A stretch of 64,000 nt of DNA from Microbacterium sp. Leaf159 (GTDB taxonomy: Bacteria > Actinomycetota > Actinomycetes > Actinomycetales > Microbacteriaceae): NCBI RefSeq assembly GCF_001423615.1, contig NZ_LMOU01000001.1, positions 1,837,979 through 1,901,978 of the forward strand, given 5' to 3'. Shown here one piece after another: positions 40,320-49,886 of this stretch (the stretch's first letter is position 1; every line of letters begins with the position of its first letter). The notes beneath the pieces were generated by a model that ran no database searches, was not told the DNA's origin, and saw only the letters and a list, made by a program, of their open reading frames with translations. The translations under genes were made by a program, and so were the position numbers.

Positions 40320-42866
40320 TCAGGGGAATCGTGCCCCGATCGTGGGCGTCGCGGATCCGAGGATGGTCGCGACCAGAGCGGGGAGGCTCCGAGCAGATGC
40401 CGTGACACCCGCCACGAGTCTGCCCGAGGCATCCGTCGCAGGGCGCCCCTCGACGGCCGTCGAGTTCACGTCCTGGCCGGTGGTGGTGCGGTACGCATCC
40501 CAGGTCGTGAAGACGTACGGGTTCACGTTGGCCGTGCCCCGGGACCAGATCACGAACCACGACGGAGCCGAGGCGCTGTTGCGCTGGATCACATTGCCGT
40601 CCGAACCGATGTTGAGCTCGGCCGGGGTGAAGCGGTGCGTGTAGTCCTCGACGCAGACCGTGCAGTTTCCGGCGCTCTCGCCGATGACGTTGTTGCCGAT
40701 CGAGATGTCGCGGATCAGCCACGGCATCGTCGAGTCGGGGAACGGACGTCGGGCGTTGTGTCCAGGCACGGACGCATCCGTCGAGCTGCGGCTGTCCTGC
40801 ACGATGTTCACGGCGCGGTCGCCGCCGATGATCGTGTTGTTCCACAGGTTCACGCCACCGGTGTTGTTGATCTTGACGCCGTTGCCCACGTTGCGCAGCA
40901 CGAGGTTGTTGACGAAGTCGATCTTCTGCGACAGCTCGAGGAACGCACCGGCGCCCTTGTTCTCGATGAAGTCCGAACCGGTGATGCGCACGTCGTACAC
41001 CGACTGATCGAGCCACAGCCCGGGTCCGTCGTTGCGGAGCAGCGCCGAATCGGTGACGGTGACACCGCGCGATTTGGCGATCTTCACGCCACCAGAGACG
41101 GGCGACGTGTTGAAGTGCTCCGCATTGTTCTCGACCGCGAGAAGATCGTCGATCACGAGCGCATCCGCGTAGTTGGCTCCGAGACCCATGAGGCCGTTGC
41201 GTGCCAGGGTCACATCGCGAACCGTCGCATTCGAGGCACCGACGAAGAGTCCGGTCGAGGCGGTGTCGTAGATCACGACGTTCTCGATCGTCGCCTTCGG
41301 CGCCTCGACGGTCACAGCACCCATCATCCACACGGAGGTCGCGTAGTTGCGGATGCCGATCCCGCGGACGACCGCTCCCTCACCGCGGAGCGAGAGCGCC
41401 TTGGTGAGAGTGGAGGTCTGGACGGAGTGTCCTGCGGGGTCGCTGCCGAGATAGAGGCGGTCGTTCGCGACATCCGTGAAGAACGTTCCCGCCTTCAGCC
41501 CGGCAAGCGTCGACACCTCGACCTGCGGGACGCCGTCGATCCAGACCTGCTCAGGGTGAGCCGCCATCGGATGCTCGGCGTTCAGCCAGCGCCATCCGGC
41601 GGCCGTGCCGTCGGCCTCGCCCTTGGTGAAGGACGGCGTCGAATCGAAGTCGTACTTCCAGTCAGGACTGAACCAGCTGCCGCCGGACGCCTGCCAGTTC
41701 TTCAGCGTCGATGCGCCGTCGAACCAGACCGCTTCGCCGGGATACGACTGGATCGTGATCTTCTTGCCCGCAGGGATCACGACGGACTCGTGATACGTCC
41801 CGGCGCGGAGCACGAGAGTCGAGCCGGATGCTGCGCGGTCGACCGCGGACTGCACCGTGGCGAACGGAGCCGCCGATGTGCCCGTTCCGGTCGTCGCTGC
41901 CCCGGCGCTGACGAACAGCGCTCCCGAAGGAACCGCATAGCTGGTGGTCCCGACGAGCGCAGAACCCGCCGAGGTGCGCGCACCGGTCACGTTCCACGCG
42001 GGCGCCCCACCGGCAGGCGGCGTCGTGGGCGTGGTCGGAGTGGTCGGCACCGTCGGAGTGGTCGGCACCGTCGGAGTCGTCGGCACCGTAGGAGTGGTCG
42101 GCACGGTCGGAGTCGTCGGCGGGGTGGTAGGCGGAGCCACCTCTTCCGGCGACGTCACGCGAAGATCGTCGAACAGGACAGGAAGCGCCGGGGTGCTGCG
42201 CGAGACGTAGAGCCGCACGCCCGTGCGGCCGTCTGCCGCGAGACGCTTGGTGGAGCGATCCGCGACCGACAGCTTCCACGTCGTGGGCTTGGCTCCGACG
42301 GCGGTGACGCGCGCATCGATCGTGACCTTGTCAGTGCCCGCGAGTCGGGTCTCGAGGACGAACGGAACTCCCGCCTTGACGCGGAGCTCGGGAACCCAGG
42401 AATAGCCGAGCGACGTCTGCACGCCGGCGTTGACGCGAAGCGTCTCGAGGAGCACCACGCCCTTCGGGTCGACGCGGACCTGCGTCTGGTAGAAGCCGTC
42501 GGCCGTCAGCCGAGACTGCAGGCTCATGTACACACCCGAGCCGGACTTCGGCAGGGCCGGGAGTGTGAACTCCGTGGACTGGGTGGAATCGCCGACGGAC
42601 AGGCCTACCGGACGCGCGGTCACAGTGGCCCCGGGGGCGGCGGCGTTCAGCTTCGCCGAGCCGTTCGCCACGGAGACCGCGGTGGCCGGGGACGCGTCGT
42701 AGGTGACGCCGTCGGCAGACGCGCCGAGGCCCGCCGAGACTGTGCGGTCCATGGAGTCCTGGACCAGGACTTCGTCGGTGGTGTCCGCCGCGGCGGGGGT
42801 CACCACGGCGAACGGGAGTAACAGTGCGGATAAGGATGCGATCAGGGGGAGGGTACGTTTACGCAT
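40320..42866 (-). CDS. Secreted right-handed beta-helix protein
   Basis: 848 residues from ATG 42866 (an upstream GTG/ATG in the frame adds 11). Signal peptide ends TPAAAD (~28). Residues ~30-235 are the same module that ends the giant proteins (DSMDRTVSAGLG ... LFDDLRV). A Pro-Thr linker (~240-285) follows, then a parallel beta-helix region (~320-720; FATVQSAVDRAASGSTLVLRAGTYH start, many NNTGG/ENNAEH turns) as in pectate lyase or alginate epimerase families. A polysaccharide lyase, epimerase or binding role is plausible; no catalytic residues can be assigned. Own promoter with TATCAT -10 near 42947. Confidence 0.85.
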   Translation of the reverse strand: MRKRTLPLIASLSALLLPFAVVTPAAADTTDEVLVQDSMDRTVSAGLGASADGVTYDASPATAVSVANGSAKLNAAAPGATVTARPVGLSVGDSTQSTEFTLPALPKSGSGVYMSLQSRLTADGFYQTQVRVDPKGVVLLETLRVNAGVQTSLGYSWVPELRVKAGVPFVLETRLAGTDKVTIDARVTAVGAKPTTWKLSVADRSTKRLAADGRTGVRLYVSRSTPALPVLFDDLRVTSPEEVAPPTTPPTTPTVPTTPTVPTTPTVPTTPTVPTTPTTPTTPPAGGAPAWNVTGARTSAGSALVGTTSYAVPSGALFVSAGAATTGTGTSAAPFATVQSAVDRAASGSTLVLRAGTYHESVVIPAGKKITIQSYPGEAVWFDGASTLKNWQASGGSWFSPDWKYDFDSTPSFTKGEADGTAAGWRWLNAEHPMAAHPEQVWIDGVPQVEVSTLAGLKAGTFFTDVANDRLYLGSDPAGHSVQTSTLTKALSLRGEGAVVRGIGIRNYATSVWMMGAVTVEAPKATIENVVIYDTASTGLFVGASNATVRDVTLARNGLMGLGANYADALVIDDLLAVENNAEHFNTSPVSGGVKIAKSRGVTVTDSALLRNDGPGLWLDQSVYDVRITGSDFIENKGAGAFLELSQKIDFVNNLVLRNVGNGVKINNTGGVNLWNNTIIGGDRAVNIVQDSRSSTDASVPGHNARRPFPDSTMPWLIRDISIGNNVIGESAGNCTVCVEDYTHRFTPAELNIGSDGNVIQRNSASAPSWFVIWSRGTANVNPYVFTTWDAYRTTTGQDVNSTAVEGRPATDASGRLVAGVTASARSLPALVATILGSATPTIGARFP
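42031..42123 (-). repeat. 18-bp tandem repeats encoding Pro-Thr linker
   Basis: About five copies of an 18-bp unit encoding (V)PTTPT hexapeptides inside the beta-helix protein gene. Confidence 0.75.
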
Positions 42867-43036
42867 GAGGGGGAGGCTCTCCGATGTGCTTCTCGTCACT
42901 GCAGGGTCGGGTAGGCAGCGTCGACATCCAACTTCGGTGGCGGATGATGATAGACCATAGCCTGAATCTCCTGGACAGTTCCTGAGGATTTGCTGATATC
43001 GATTGGATAACTGTCAGCGATCGGTCGGCCTTCCGG

Positions 43037-43753
43037 TCAGCCGAGCGCAGACATCTTTCGGAACCATATGGCGAGCGCGGCGCCCAAGTACAGCGCCGCG
43101 GCGAGTGCGAGAAGGCTATATACCAGCATGAATGCGGGCGGCCAGCCCCACAGCACGAACGCGAAGCACAGGACTCCGTAGTCGGTCGGAAGTCCGAGGA
43201 GAGAACGGACGAGCGAGAACCCGCCGGACTCCGCCGCCTGCGGCACACCGCGTTTGCCCTTGAGGAGATCGTTGAGGATCATCCCGAAGAAAGTGACCGT
43301 CGAGATGACCGCGAACCCGAGCGGCACCAGGAGCCAGAGGTCCGACGGCAGCGGGAAGAACCGGTACCAGCCGATCGTCACCGCGAGCGGGAGCGCGACC
43401 AGCTTCGTCGAATCGAGGACGTGGTCGAGCCATTCGCCCGCGAGGGATCCCCCGCCGCGCAGACGGGCGACCTGACCGTCTGCGCTGTCCCAGGCATAGC
43501 CGATCGCGAGCAGCAGCCAGACGACGATGCCGAGGACGATCGACGGAGGCACCGTGGCCAGCAGGACGATGCCCGTGAAGGTGAACGCCGCGCTGATCAG
43601 GGAGACCTGGTTCGGCACGAGGCCGACCGTGTACGCCCCCGCCGCGATCACACGCCCCACCGGGCGATTGATGAAGACCGAGTAGGCGGGGGCCCCACGG
43701 GCCCGTCCCTTCTGCGCAGCAGAGAGACTCCGGTACGAATCTGTGAAAGTCAG
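43037..43753 (-). CDS. CDP-alcohol phosphatidyltransferase family protein, probable CTG start
   Basis: 238 residues. The CDP-alcohol phosphotransferase motif D(G/S)xxAR..G...G.xxD...D is present as DSADGQVARLRGGGSLAGEWLDHVLD, where the first Gly-Ala pattern is slightly altered. About five to six membrane helices. The family joins a CDP-activated alcohol to a second alcohol. Homology-like N-terminal DSYRSLSAAQKG...APAYSVFINRPVGR lies upstream of the first GTG (43660). The only start that includes it is CTG 43753, which forms a CTGA overlap with the preceding stop and has GAGGAG 7 nt upstream. Confidence 0.85.
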   Translation of the reverse strand: MTFTDSYRSLSAAQKGRARGAPAYSVFINRPVGRVIAAGAYTVGLVPNQVSLISAAFTFTGIVLLATVPPSIVLGIVVWLLLAIGYAWDSADGQVARLRGGGSLAGEWLDHVLDSTKLVALPLAVTIGWYRFFPLPSDLWLLVPLGFAVISTVTFFGMILNDLLKGKRGVPQAAESGGFSLVRSLLGLPTDYGVLCFAFVLWGWPPAFMLVYSLLALAAALYLGAALAIWFRKMSALG

Positions 43754-46700
43754 GGCGTCACTCCTCGTGCGCGGAAGTCATCGAATGTCAGGGTGTACGG
43801 CACACTGCTGAATCCGGATCCGGCGTAAGTCGAGATGCCGATGTACCCGGGACTCTGCAGTGCGGCGGTCGAATCGGTCGTCGTCAGCTGCCAGTCAGCA
43901 GGCTCCGGCGACCCCGCCGCCCAGAGCTTACTGCGGAGCGTGGTCGTTCCGACCCCGAATGCCTGCACCCTCACGTTATATATCGTTCCGGCGGCGAAGG
44001 TGAAGCCCGTCATGTTCTGCGACACCAGTGCCGTGCCGCCACGAGCAAGCTGCGCGGTCACCGTTCCGTCGGCTCCGATCAGCCACCGCGCCCGGTAGTC
44101 GTCCGATCCGACGACGCGAGCGAGGGCTGCGACGTACACGCGCGCACCTGCCGGCATCGCCGGCGCAGTGACCGTGAACGTGAGGTCGGTGCTCGTCGAG
44201 GTCGCGGCGTTCAGCGACGCGGTGCGGGTCTGGCCCGCCGCCGATGTCGTGAACTTCGCGGCCCCGTTGTCGATTGCCACGACTCCTGCACCGCTGGTCT
44301 GCGTCCACACGCCACCGGTCTGGGCCGTTCCCAGCGTGCCGTTGGCCCGACCGAAGTCGTCGGCGGCGAAGGCGGCGCCCGCCGGGGCGACGACCGTGAC
44401 CGACTTCGTCACGGTGTTCACCGCACCGAGGTTGTCTGTCACCGTCAGTGTCACCGTGTAGGTGCCTGCGGCGGCATACGGGTGCGAGGCCGTGGCCCCG
44501 GTGGCGGTCGCGCCGTCACCGAAGTTCCACGAATACGAGGCGATCGAGCCATCCGGATCCGCCGACGCCGAGGCGTCGACAGCAACGGTGAGGTCGCTCG
44601 GTGTGGCTGTGAACGAGGCGACGGGGTTCTGGTTGCCCGGGGCCGGAGCCGTCACCGTGACCGCGTTGGTCACCGTTCCGGTCGCACCCTTGTCATCCGT
44701 GACCGTCAGCTTCACCTGGTACGTGCCTGCAGCGGCATATGCGTGTGCTGCCGGCGTGACTCCCGTGCCCGTCGCTCCGTCTCCGAAGTCCCAGGCGTAC
44801 GAGGCGATCGTGCCGTCGGCATCCGCAGACGTCGATCCGTTGACGGTCGCCGCGAGGCCGCTCACCGAGCTCGTGAACGCCGCGACGGGAGCCTGGTTCG
44901 CCGGAGGCGTCGGACCGCCGGTCGTGGAACCCGCCCAGAAGTTGTCGAACCGCGTCTGGAACGGCACGTTCGTGACCGAACCGCCGAGGTAGACGCCGAG
45001 TCCGACGTGACCCGCGGACTGCAGAGAAGCCGTGGAGTCGGTCGTGGTCGAGGTCCACGTCGCGGGCTCGGCCGTTCCCACCTTCCACACCTTGGCCCTG
45101 ATGGTCGTCGGAGACGTGCCCGTCGCCTCGGTGCGCACGTGGAGTGCGTCACCGGCGTTGACGGTCAGCCCGGTCGACACGGTCGTCAGCACGGTTCCGG
45201 TCTGCTGCAGCTGGAGCTGCACCCCGCCGGTCGGCGAGACGATGATGCGCGACTTGTAGTCGTCCGTCCCGATACGCCGAGCGGAGACCGTGTAGTACGC
45301 ACTGCCGCCGACAGGTCGCTGCGGCAGGACCACATCGACGTCGACCGCGGTGTCCGTCGCCGAGACTCCGGTGAGGTACGCGTACCGCTGCGATCCTCCG
45401 GCGGGCTGCTGGAACGCCGCGTAGGCGCCGCTGACCAGGTAGTTGGATGCCGTGTTCGACAGCGTCCACGCTCCCCCGGTGTTCGCGGTGCCGAGACCGC
45501 TGGCCACCGTGCGGTTGAACGAGTCCGACGCGTAGGTCACCGCACCCACAGGCGCGGTCACCGTGATCGATGCCGTCGTCTGCGAGGTGGCGCCCTCATT
45601 GTCGGTCACCGTGAGGGTGATCGTGTAGGTGCCGGCCGCAGCGTACGTGTGCGTCGCGGTCTTGCCGGTCCCGACCGCGGTCGAGTCGCCCCAGTTCCAG
45701 GAGTAGCCCGCGATCGTGCCGTCGGTGTCCTGCGATGCGCTCGCGTCCACGTCGACCTTGAGGTCGGCGGCGGCGGAGGTGAACGACGACACCGGAGCCT
45801 GGTTGGCCACGGCTTCGACGATGGCCGTCTGCGTGCCTGTCGCGCCCTTGTCGTCGGTGACCGTGAGGGTCACCGTGTACGAGCCTGCTGCGGCGTACGT
45901 GTGCGTCGCCGTGGCGCCGGAGCCCGCAGGCGATCCGTCACCCCAGTTCCAGCTGTAGCCCGTGATCGTGCCGTCGGCGTCGGCCGACGCCGATGCGTCG
46001 ACCGCGAGGCCGAGCTTGGTCACGGCATTCGTGAAGCTCGCCGTCGGCGCGATGTTCGCGGGGGCGCCCGTGGTTCCCAGCGCGTAGTGCTGCGAGACGG
46101 TCGTTCCGGTGAGCGGCGAGAGGTAGACGGCGACCTCGTCGATCGATCCGTCGAACTCCCAGTCACCCGGACCCCACGTGACGTCGCCGCCGACGTGCCA
46201 GTACCCGGTGTAGTCCTGCGCGTTGGTCTGACCGTTCGAGCCCTGGAGCACGCCGTCGACGTACAGGCGCATCCCCGTCGAGCCCTGGGTCGCGACGACC
46301 TGATGCCACTGTCCGTCGTTGTACGACGCGGAGGTCTGCAGCGTCTCGGCGAAACCGACCCAGACACCGTAGATGAGCTTGCCGTCCGGCGTCATGTAGA
46401 CGTGGCGGTCATATCCGGACGAGTTTCCGTCCGAGCTGTTGCCGAATCCGATGATCTTGCCACCGGTCGTCGTGCTCGTCTTGAACCATGCCTCGAGCGA
46501 GTACGACCGAGGGTTGCTGAACGAGTTCTGGCTGATGACCTGGCCGCCCTCGAAAGACGCCGCCTTGTTGGTCACGCCGGCGAGCGCCCCGTCGGCACCC
46601 TTGCTGATGCCGCCGAAGTACGTGCCCTTCTGGTTGTAGCCGGAGGCATCGGCCGCGGTGCTTCCCGTCGACTCACCGAGTCGCCAGTAGAGCGCGGGGT

Positions 46701-49101
46701 CGGCCGCGTAGACGGCTGCACCGTATGCATCCGCGGGCGCGGTCGCGCCTTCAAGCTCACGACCGGATGCGGTGTAGTGCGCCGCCGCCTGCTCACGGGT
46801 CAGCGGGGCACCGTAGATGGCCACCTCGTCGATCTGCCCGTCGAAGAACGCGGCACCGGCCCACGAGGTGTCGCCACCGACGCGCCAGTATCCGTTGTAC
46901 GGCTGGGCCGAGGTGACATCGGTGCGCTGAGCGACACGGACGCCGTCGATGTAGAGCACCATGCCGCCGTCGCTGAGGCCGGCCGACATGTAATGCCACT
47001 GACCGTCGTTGAAGGAACTCGCCGAGCTGATCGTCTGCGACGAGCCGGGGTAGACGCCGAAGGTGACGCGTCCGCTCGGCTCCATGTAGACGTGGCGGTC
47101 GTAGCTGCCGGACGTGCCGGTGGAGCTGCTGCCGAATCCGACGATCTTGCCGCCGTCGGTGCTCGTCGTCTTGAACCAGGCCTCGACACCGAAGGTGTCA
47201 GGACCGGCGATCGCCGAGGTCGTCGAGGCGAAGCCGTTGTTCGAGCCGTCGAAGTCGGACGCGCTGCGCGAGTCGGAGAGCATGGCCCCCGAGGTGCCGC
47301 GGGTCACACCGCTGCGGATGGCGAGGTCGGATGCTCCGGCCCAGTCGTACGAGAGCGTGGCCGACGAGTCATCGAGGGGCCAGTAGCTCAGCGGCGCGTC
47401 ACCGAGCACCGCACTGCGGTATGCGCTCGGGGCTGCGGAGCCGGATGCTGTGACCGTGGTGGTCCCGCCGAGGATCGTGTGCCCCTCGTTGTCGGTCGCA
47501 CGCACCCGATAGGTGTAGCTCGTGCCGTTCGTGACCGTGGTGTCGACGTATGCCATGGGAGGCAGACCCCAGTCGGAGGACTTCGACCGCACGTTCTCAT
47601 AGGTCTTGACGACCACGTTGTCGCGGAGCACCTCGTACTTCAGGAACTCGCTGTCGCGGTCGTAGTTGAGGGGCCAGCTGACGCGGATCGATCCGCCGGT
47701 GAGGGCGATCGCCGATGCGGGCCATGCCGTGTTCCACAGGAGCGGGCCCTGTGCGTTCGTGGACTTCGAGGTCACCGCGAAGCGCGCGAGACCCTGCTGC
47801 CCTGTGTTGTTCACGCGGGTGAACTCACCGCCGTAGACGAGGTACTCGCTGTTGGACGAGACCGACCACGGGCCCTGCGATGCGCCGCTGACGTTGCCGG
47901 CGTTGAAGCTCGGGAACCAGTGGAGAAGCTTGGGTGCGGGGTTGCCGCCGAAGTCGTAGTAGCCGAGGTTCAGGCCGTAAGGAGTGGTCCGCGCGACATC
48001 CTTCGAGACGGCGAGGCCACGGTAGAACGTCCAGGGGTCGCTCTGCGGGAAGCCGTCTTCGAGGCTGCCGCAGTAGTGCGAGTGCCCGGCCGCGTAGACG
48101 GTGTCGCCCATCGGCTCGACGTCGTACTGGTCGCCGTGGCAGTCGTTGACCCAGACGAGGTTGCCGCTCGACCAGGATGCACGGAAGGAGCCCTCGAGGT
48201 TGCCACCGGCACCGAACACGTAACCGGTGCCGTAGATGTCGTCGCCCGAGGACTTGAGCGAGAGGATCGCGGCGTCGAGTCCGGCGTTGCGGACGACGTT
48301 GTTCGCGGAGAACGGCAGGAGAGACGCATCCGATGCCGAGACCATGGCGAGGCCGTATCCGGGGTTCGAGCTGCCGTTGAGAGTCTGGAAGTTGCCGCCG
48401 AGGACCACCTTGTCGCCCGCGGGAGAGACGGTCACGACACGGCCCTGGCGCCCTTCGAGCACGGGAGCCCAGGGAAGCAGGGCGCCGGCGCGGCTGAATG
48501 CCGCGGCACCGGAGCGGTCGTTGCCCGAGACGCGACCGAAGGTACCGGTGATGTAGACGGTGTCGTTGGTCGCGGCGACGCCCGACGTGACGCCGTTGGA
48601 GTTCGGGTTGAACGACGAGAGCGTTCCACTCGGCAGATCGAACGCGGCCACGCGGTTGCGGGTCTGGGTGTTCACCGTGGTGAAGTCACCCACGATGTAG
48701 AGGCGCGTGCCATCGGGCGACGCCTCTACCTGACGCACCTGGCCGTTGATCGACGGCGCGAACGAGGCGATCAGCACACCCGTGCGGATGTCGTAGGCGA
48801 GGAGGTTCGACCGGGGGGTCTCGTTCACTCCGGCGGCGGCCCCTGCGGGGCGGGCACTGGTGAACTTGCCCGCCGCGTACACGACGTTGCCGACGACCGC
48901 CTGATCCCAGACGATGCCGTTGATCTGCACCGTCGGCAGCGAATCGGCAGTGACCGTCGACGCCTCTCCGGCCGGTGGACTCACGTCCGCCTGTGCGGGT
49001 GACATCGCCACCAGAGACCCGAAAGCCACGGCGAGCGTCATCGCGATCGCGACGAAGGCCCCACGCGTGCGGCGTCCCCAAGACATTGCTGTATTGCCCA
49101 T
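43750..49101 (-). CDS. Giant secreted protein: propeller-like N-terminus, two LamG, four PKD domains, two C-terminal-type modules
   Basis: 1783 residues; paralogue of the protein at 35034-39746. Signal peptide to AQAD (~39). Propeller-like region ~45-440 (IVGDFTTVNTQTRN, VLGGNFQTLNG), fibronectin-like ~455-545, LamG domains at ~560-780 and ~795-1010, PKD pairs at ~1015-1180 and ~1400-1570, and the DxFxR module twice (~1190-1390 and ~1580-1783). Compared with the paralogue, the module has been inserted between PKD pairs. Probably a surface glycan-binding or adhesin protein. Its stop is coupled to the CDP-alcohol transferase gene. Confidence 0.88.
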   Translation of the reverse strand: MGNTAMSWGRRTRGAFVAIAMTLAVAFGSLVAMSPAQADVSPPAGEASTVTADSLPTVQINGIVWDQAVVGNVVYAAGKFTSARPAGAAAGVNETPRSNLLAYDIRTGVLIASFAPSINGQVRQVEASPDGTRLYIVGDFTTVNTQTRNRVAAFDLPSGTLSSFNPNSNGVTSGVAATNDTVYITGTFGRVSGNDRSGAAAFSRAGALLPWAPVLEGRQGRVVTVSPAGDKVVLGGNFQTLNGSSNPGYGLAMVSASDASLLPFSANNVVRNAGLDAAILSLKSSGDDIYGTGYVFGAGGNLEGSFRASWSSGNLVWVNDCHGDQYDVEPMGDTVYAAGHSHYCGSLEDGFPQSDPWTFYRGLAVSKDVARTTPYGLNLGYYDFGGNPAPKLLHWFPSFNAGNVSGASQGPWSVSSNSEYLVYGGEFTRVNNTGQQGLARFAVTSKSTNAQGPLLWNTAWPASAIALTGGSIRVSWPLNYDRDSEFLKYEVLRDNVVVKTYENVRSKSSDWGLPPMAYVDTTVTNGTSYTYRVRATDNEGHTILGGTTTVTASGSAAPSAYRSAVLGDAPLSYWPLDDSSATLSYDWAGASDLAIRSGVTRGTSGAMLSDSRSASDFDGSNNGFASTTSAIAGPDTFGVEAWFKTTSTDGGKIVGFGSSSTGTSGSYDRHVYMEPSGRVTFGVYPGSSQTISSASSFNDGQWHYMSAGLSDGGMVLYIDGVRVAQRTDVTSAQPYNGYWRVGGDTSWAGAAFFDGQIDEVAIYGAPLTREQAAAHYTASGRELEGATAPADAYGAAVYAADPALYWRLGESTGSTAADASGYNQKGTYFGGISKGADGALAGVTNKAASFEGGQVISQNSFSNPRSYSLEAWFKTSTTTGGKIIGFGNSSDGNSSGYDRHVYMTPDGKLIYGVWVGFAETLQTSASYNDGQWHQVVATQGSTGMRLYVDGVLQGSNGQTNAQDYTGYWHVGGDVTWGPGDWEFDGSIDEVAVYLSPLTGTTVSQHYALGTTGAPANIAPTASFTNAVTKLGLAVDASASADADGTITGYSWNWGDGSPAGSGATATHTYAAAGSYTVTLTVTDDKGATGTQTAIVEAVANQAPVSSFTSAAADLKVDVDASASQDTDGTIAGYSWNWGDSTAVGTGKTATHTYAAAGTYTITLTVTDNEGATSQTTASITVTAPVGAVTYASDSFNRTVASGLGTANTGGAWTLSNTASNYLVSGAYAAFQQPAGGSQRYAYLTGVSATDTAVDVDVVLPQRPVGGSAYYTVSARRIGTDDYKSRIIVSPTGGVQLQLQQTGTVLTTVSTGLTVNAGDALHVRTEATGTSPTTIRAKVWKVGTAEPATWTSTTTDSTASLQSAGHVGLGVYLGGSVTNVPFQTRFDNFWAGSTTGGPTPPANQAPVAAFTSSVSGLAATVNGSTSADADGTIASYAWDFGDGATGTGVTPAAHAYAAAGTYQVKLTVTDDKGATGTVTNAVTVTAPAPGNQNPVASFTATPSDLTVAVDASASADPDGSIASYSWNFGDGATATGATASHPYAAAGTYTVTLTVTDNLGAVNTVTKSVTVVAPAGAAFAADDFGRANGTLGTAQTGGVWTQTSGAGVVAIDNGAAKFTTSAAGQTRTASLNAATSTSTDLTFTVTAPAMPAGARVYVAALARVVGSDDYRARWLIGADGTVTAQLARGGTALVSQNMTGFTFAAGTIYNVRVQAFGVGTTTLRSKLWAAGSPEPADWQLTTTDSTAALQSPGYIGISTYAGSGFSSVPYTLTFDDFRARGVTP

Positions 49102-49171
49102 CGTTCATCTCCCCAGATGATGGACCGTTCGCGCTCAACCCCTACATTGGCACCGAACGATAATTCCCCAG
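49102..49171 (-). promoter_or_regulatory. G-loop hairpin leader of the second giant gene
   Basis: Minus strand: CTGGGGAATTA at 49171-49161 and TCATCT-GGGG-AGATGA (49120-49105) whose loop is the ribosome-binding site, 4 nt before the ATG. The blocks CTGGGGAATTA and ATCTGGGGAGAT recur in the leader at 55119-55144. Confidence 0.6.
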
Positions 49172-49195
49172 TAATCCGTCGTCCGGCGGCATGAC

Positions 49196-49828
49196 CTAAG
49201 GTCGTGGGCCGACGAAGACGACGTTTGGCACAGCGGCCAATATATCGACGATAACACGCACGTCCCCGTCAGGAGAAGAGGGAACTGCAAACTGGAATAC
49301 TGCGTCTGCGCTGCCGCCGGCCGGGATCGACGCCGGCCAGACCGAGGTTCCGTCACCGGCGAGACCGGCGGCCGGGAGGCGGTCGTCTCCGCCGTAGGTC
49401 ATCGTGACGTTCGCCCCCGCGGTGTCGACGGGCTTGTCCGACCCGTTCGTCAGCCGCACGGTCACCTGGATCGCCGGGCCGCTGGGCTCACCGGGGATGT
49501 CATTGCCCGCCGTGATCGACTCGAGCGCGGTGACCTCGGCGACGACGCCCTCGACAGCAGGTGCGGGCTCGTCGAACGGCACCTCTTCGCCGTCGTCCGG
49601 CTTGGCCACGCCGTCGGTGGTACCGGGCGACGGGGTCTCGAATTCGGTCGCCTGCGGAGTCGGAGTGGGCCCGGGGCTCGCCGAGGCACCGGGGTCAGCC
49701 GGACCGGCGCTGCTGTTCGCCAGCACTCCCCAGACGATCCCGCCGATGAGCAGCACAGCGATCACTCCGACGAGGGCCCATCCACGCCAGCCCATCCGCC
49801 GCTGCGGCTCCTTGAGCGAATCCGTCAT
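49196..49828 (-). CDS. Membrane-anchored surface protein, DUF4352-like
   Basis: 210 residues: short basic N-terminus, one helix (~16-36, WALVGVIAVLLIGGIVWGVL), a Pro/Thr/Glu linker to ~85, then a beta-sandwich (IQVTVRLTNGSDKPVDTAGANV, AVFQFAVP). Counterpart of the lipoprotein at 34333-34971, anchored by a helix instead of a lipid. It sits 94 bp upstream of the giant protein gene in the same orientation. A -10-like TAGGGT lies ~50 bp before its ATG. Function unknown. Confidence 0.78.
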   Translation of the reverse strand: MTDSLKEPQRRMGWRGWALVGVIAVLLIGGIVWGVLANSSAGPADPGASASPGPTPTPQATEFETPSPGTTDGVAKPDDGEEVPFDEPAPAVEGVVAEVTALESITAGNDIPGEPSGPAIQVTVRLTNGSDKPVDTAGANVTMTYGGDDRLPAAGLAGDGTSVWPASIPAGGSADAVFQFAVPSSPDGDVRVIVDILAAVPNVVFVGPRP

Positions 49829-49886
49829 GGCTGCCTCCTCCGCCCGGCGATGCGTCGAGCATCCAGGACCCTAATATTCCGTCATT

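Noticed and set aside
42031-42123. Short regular repeats resembling a CRISPR array
   Set aside because: The 18-bp units are in frame and encode the Pro-Thr linker; there are no unique spacers and no cas genes.
44482-49002. Plus-strand frame open for 1506 codons opposite the second giant gene
   Set aside because: Same reason; it mirrors the repeated codon pattern of the minus-strand gene and has no recognisable domain.
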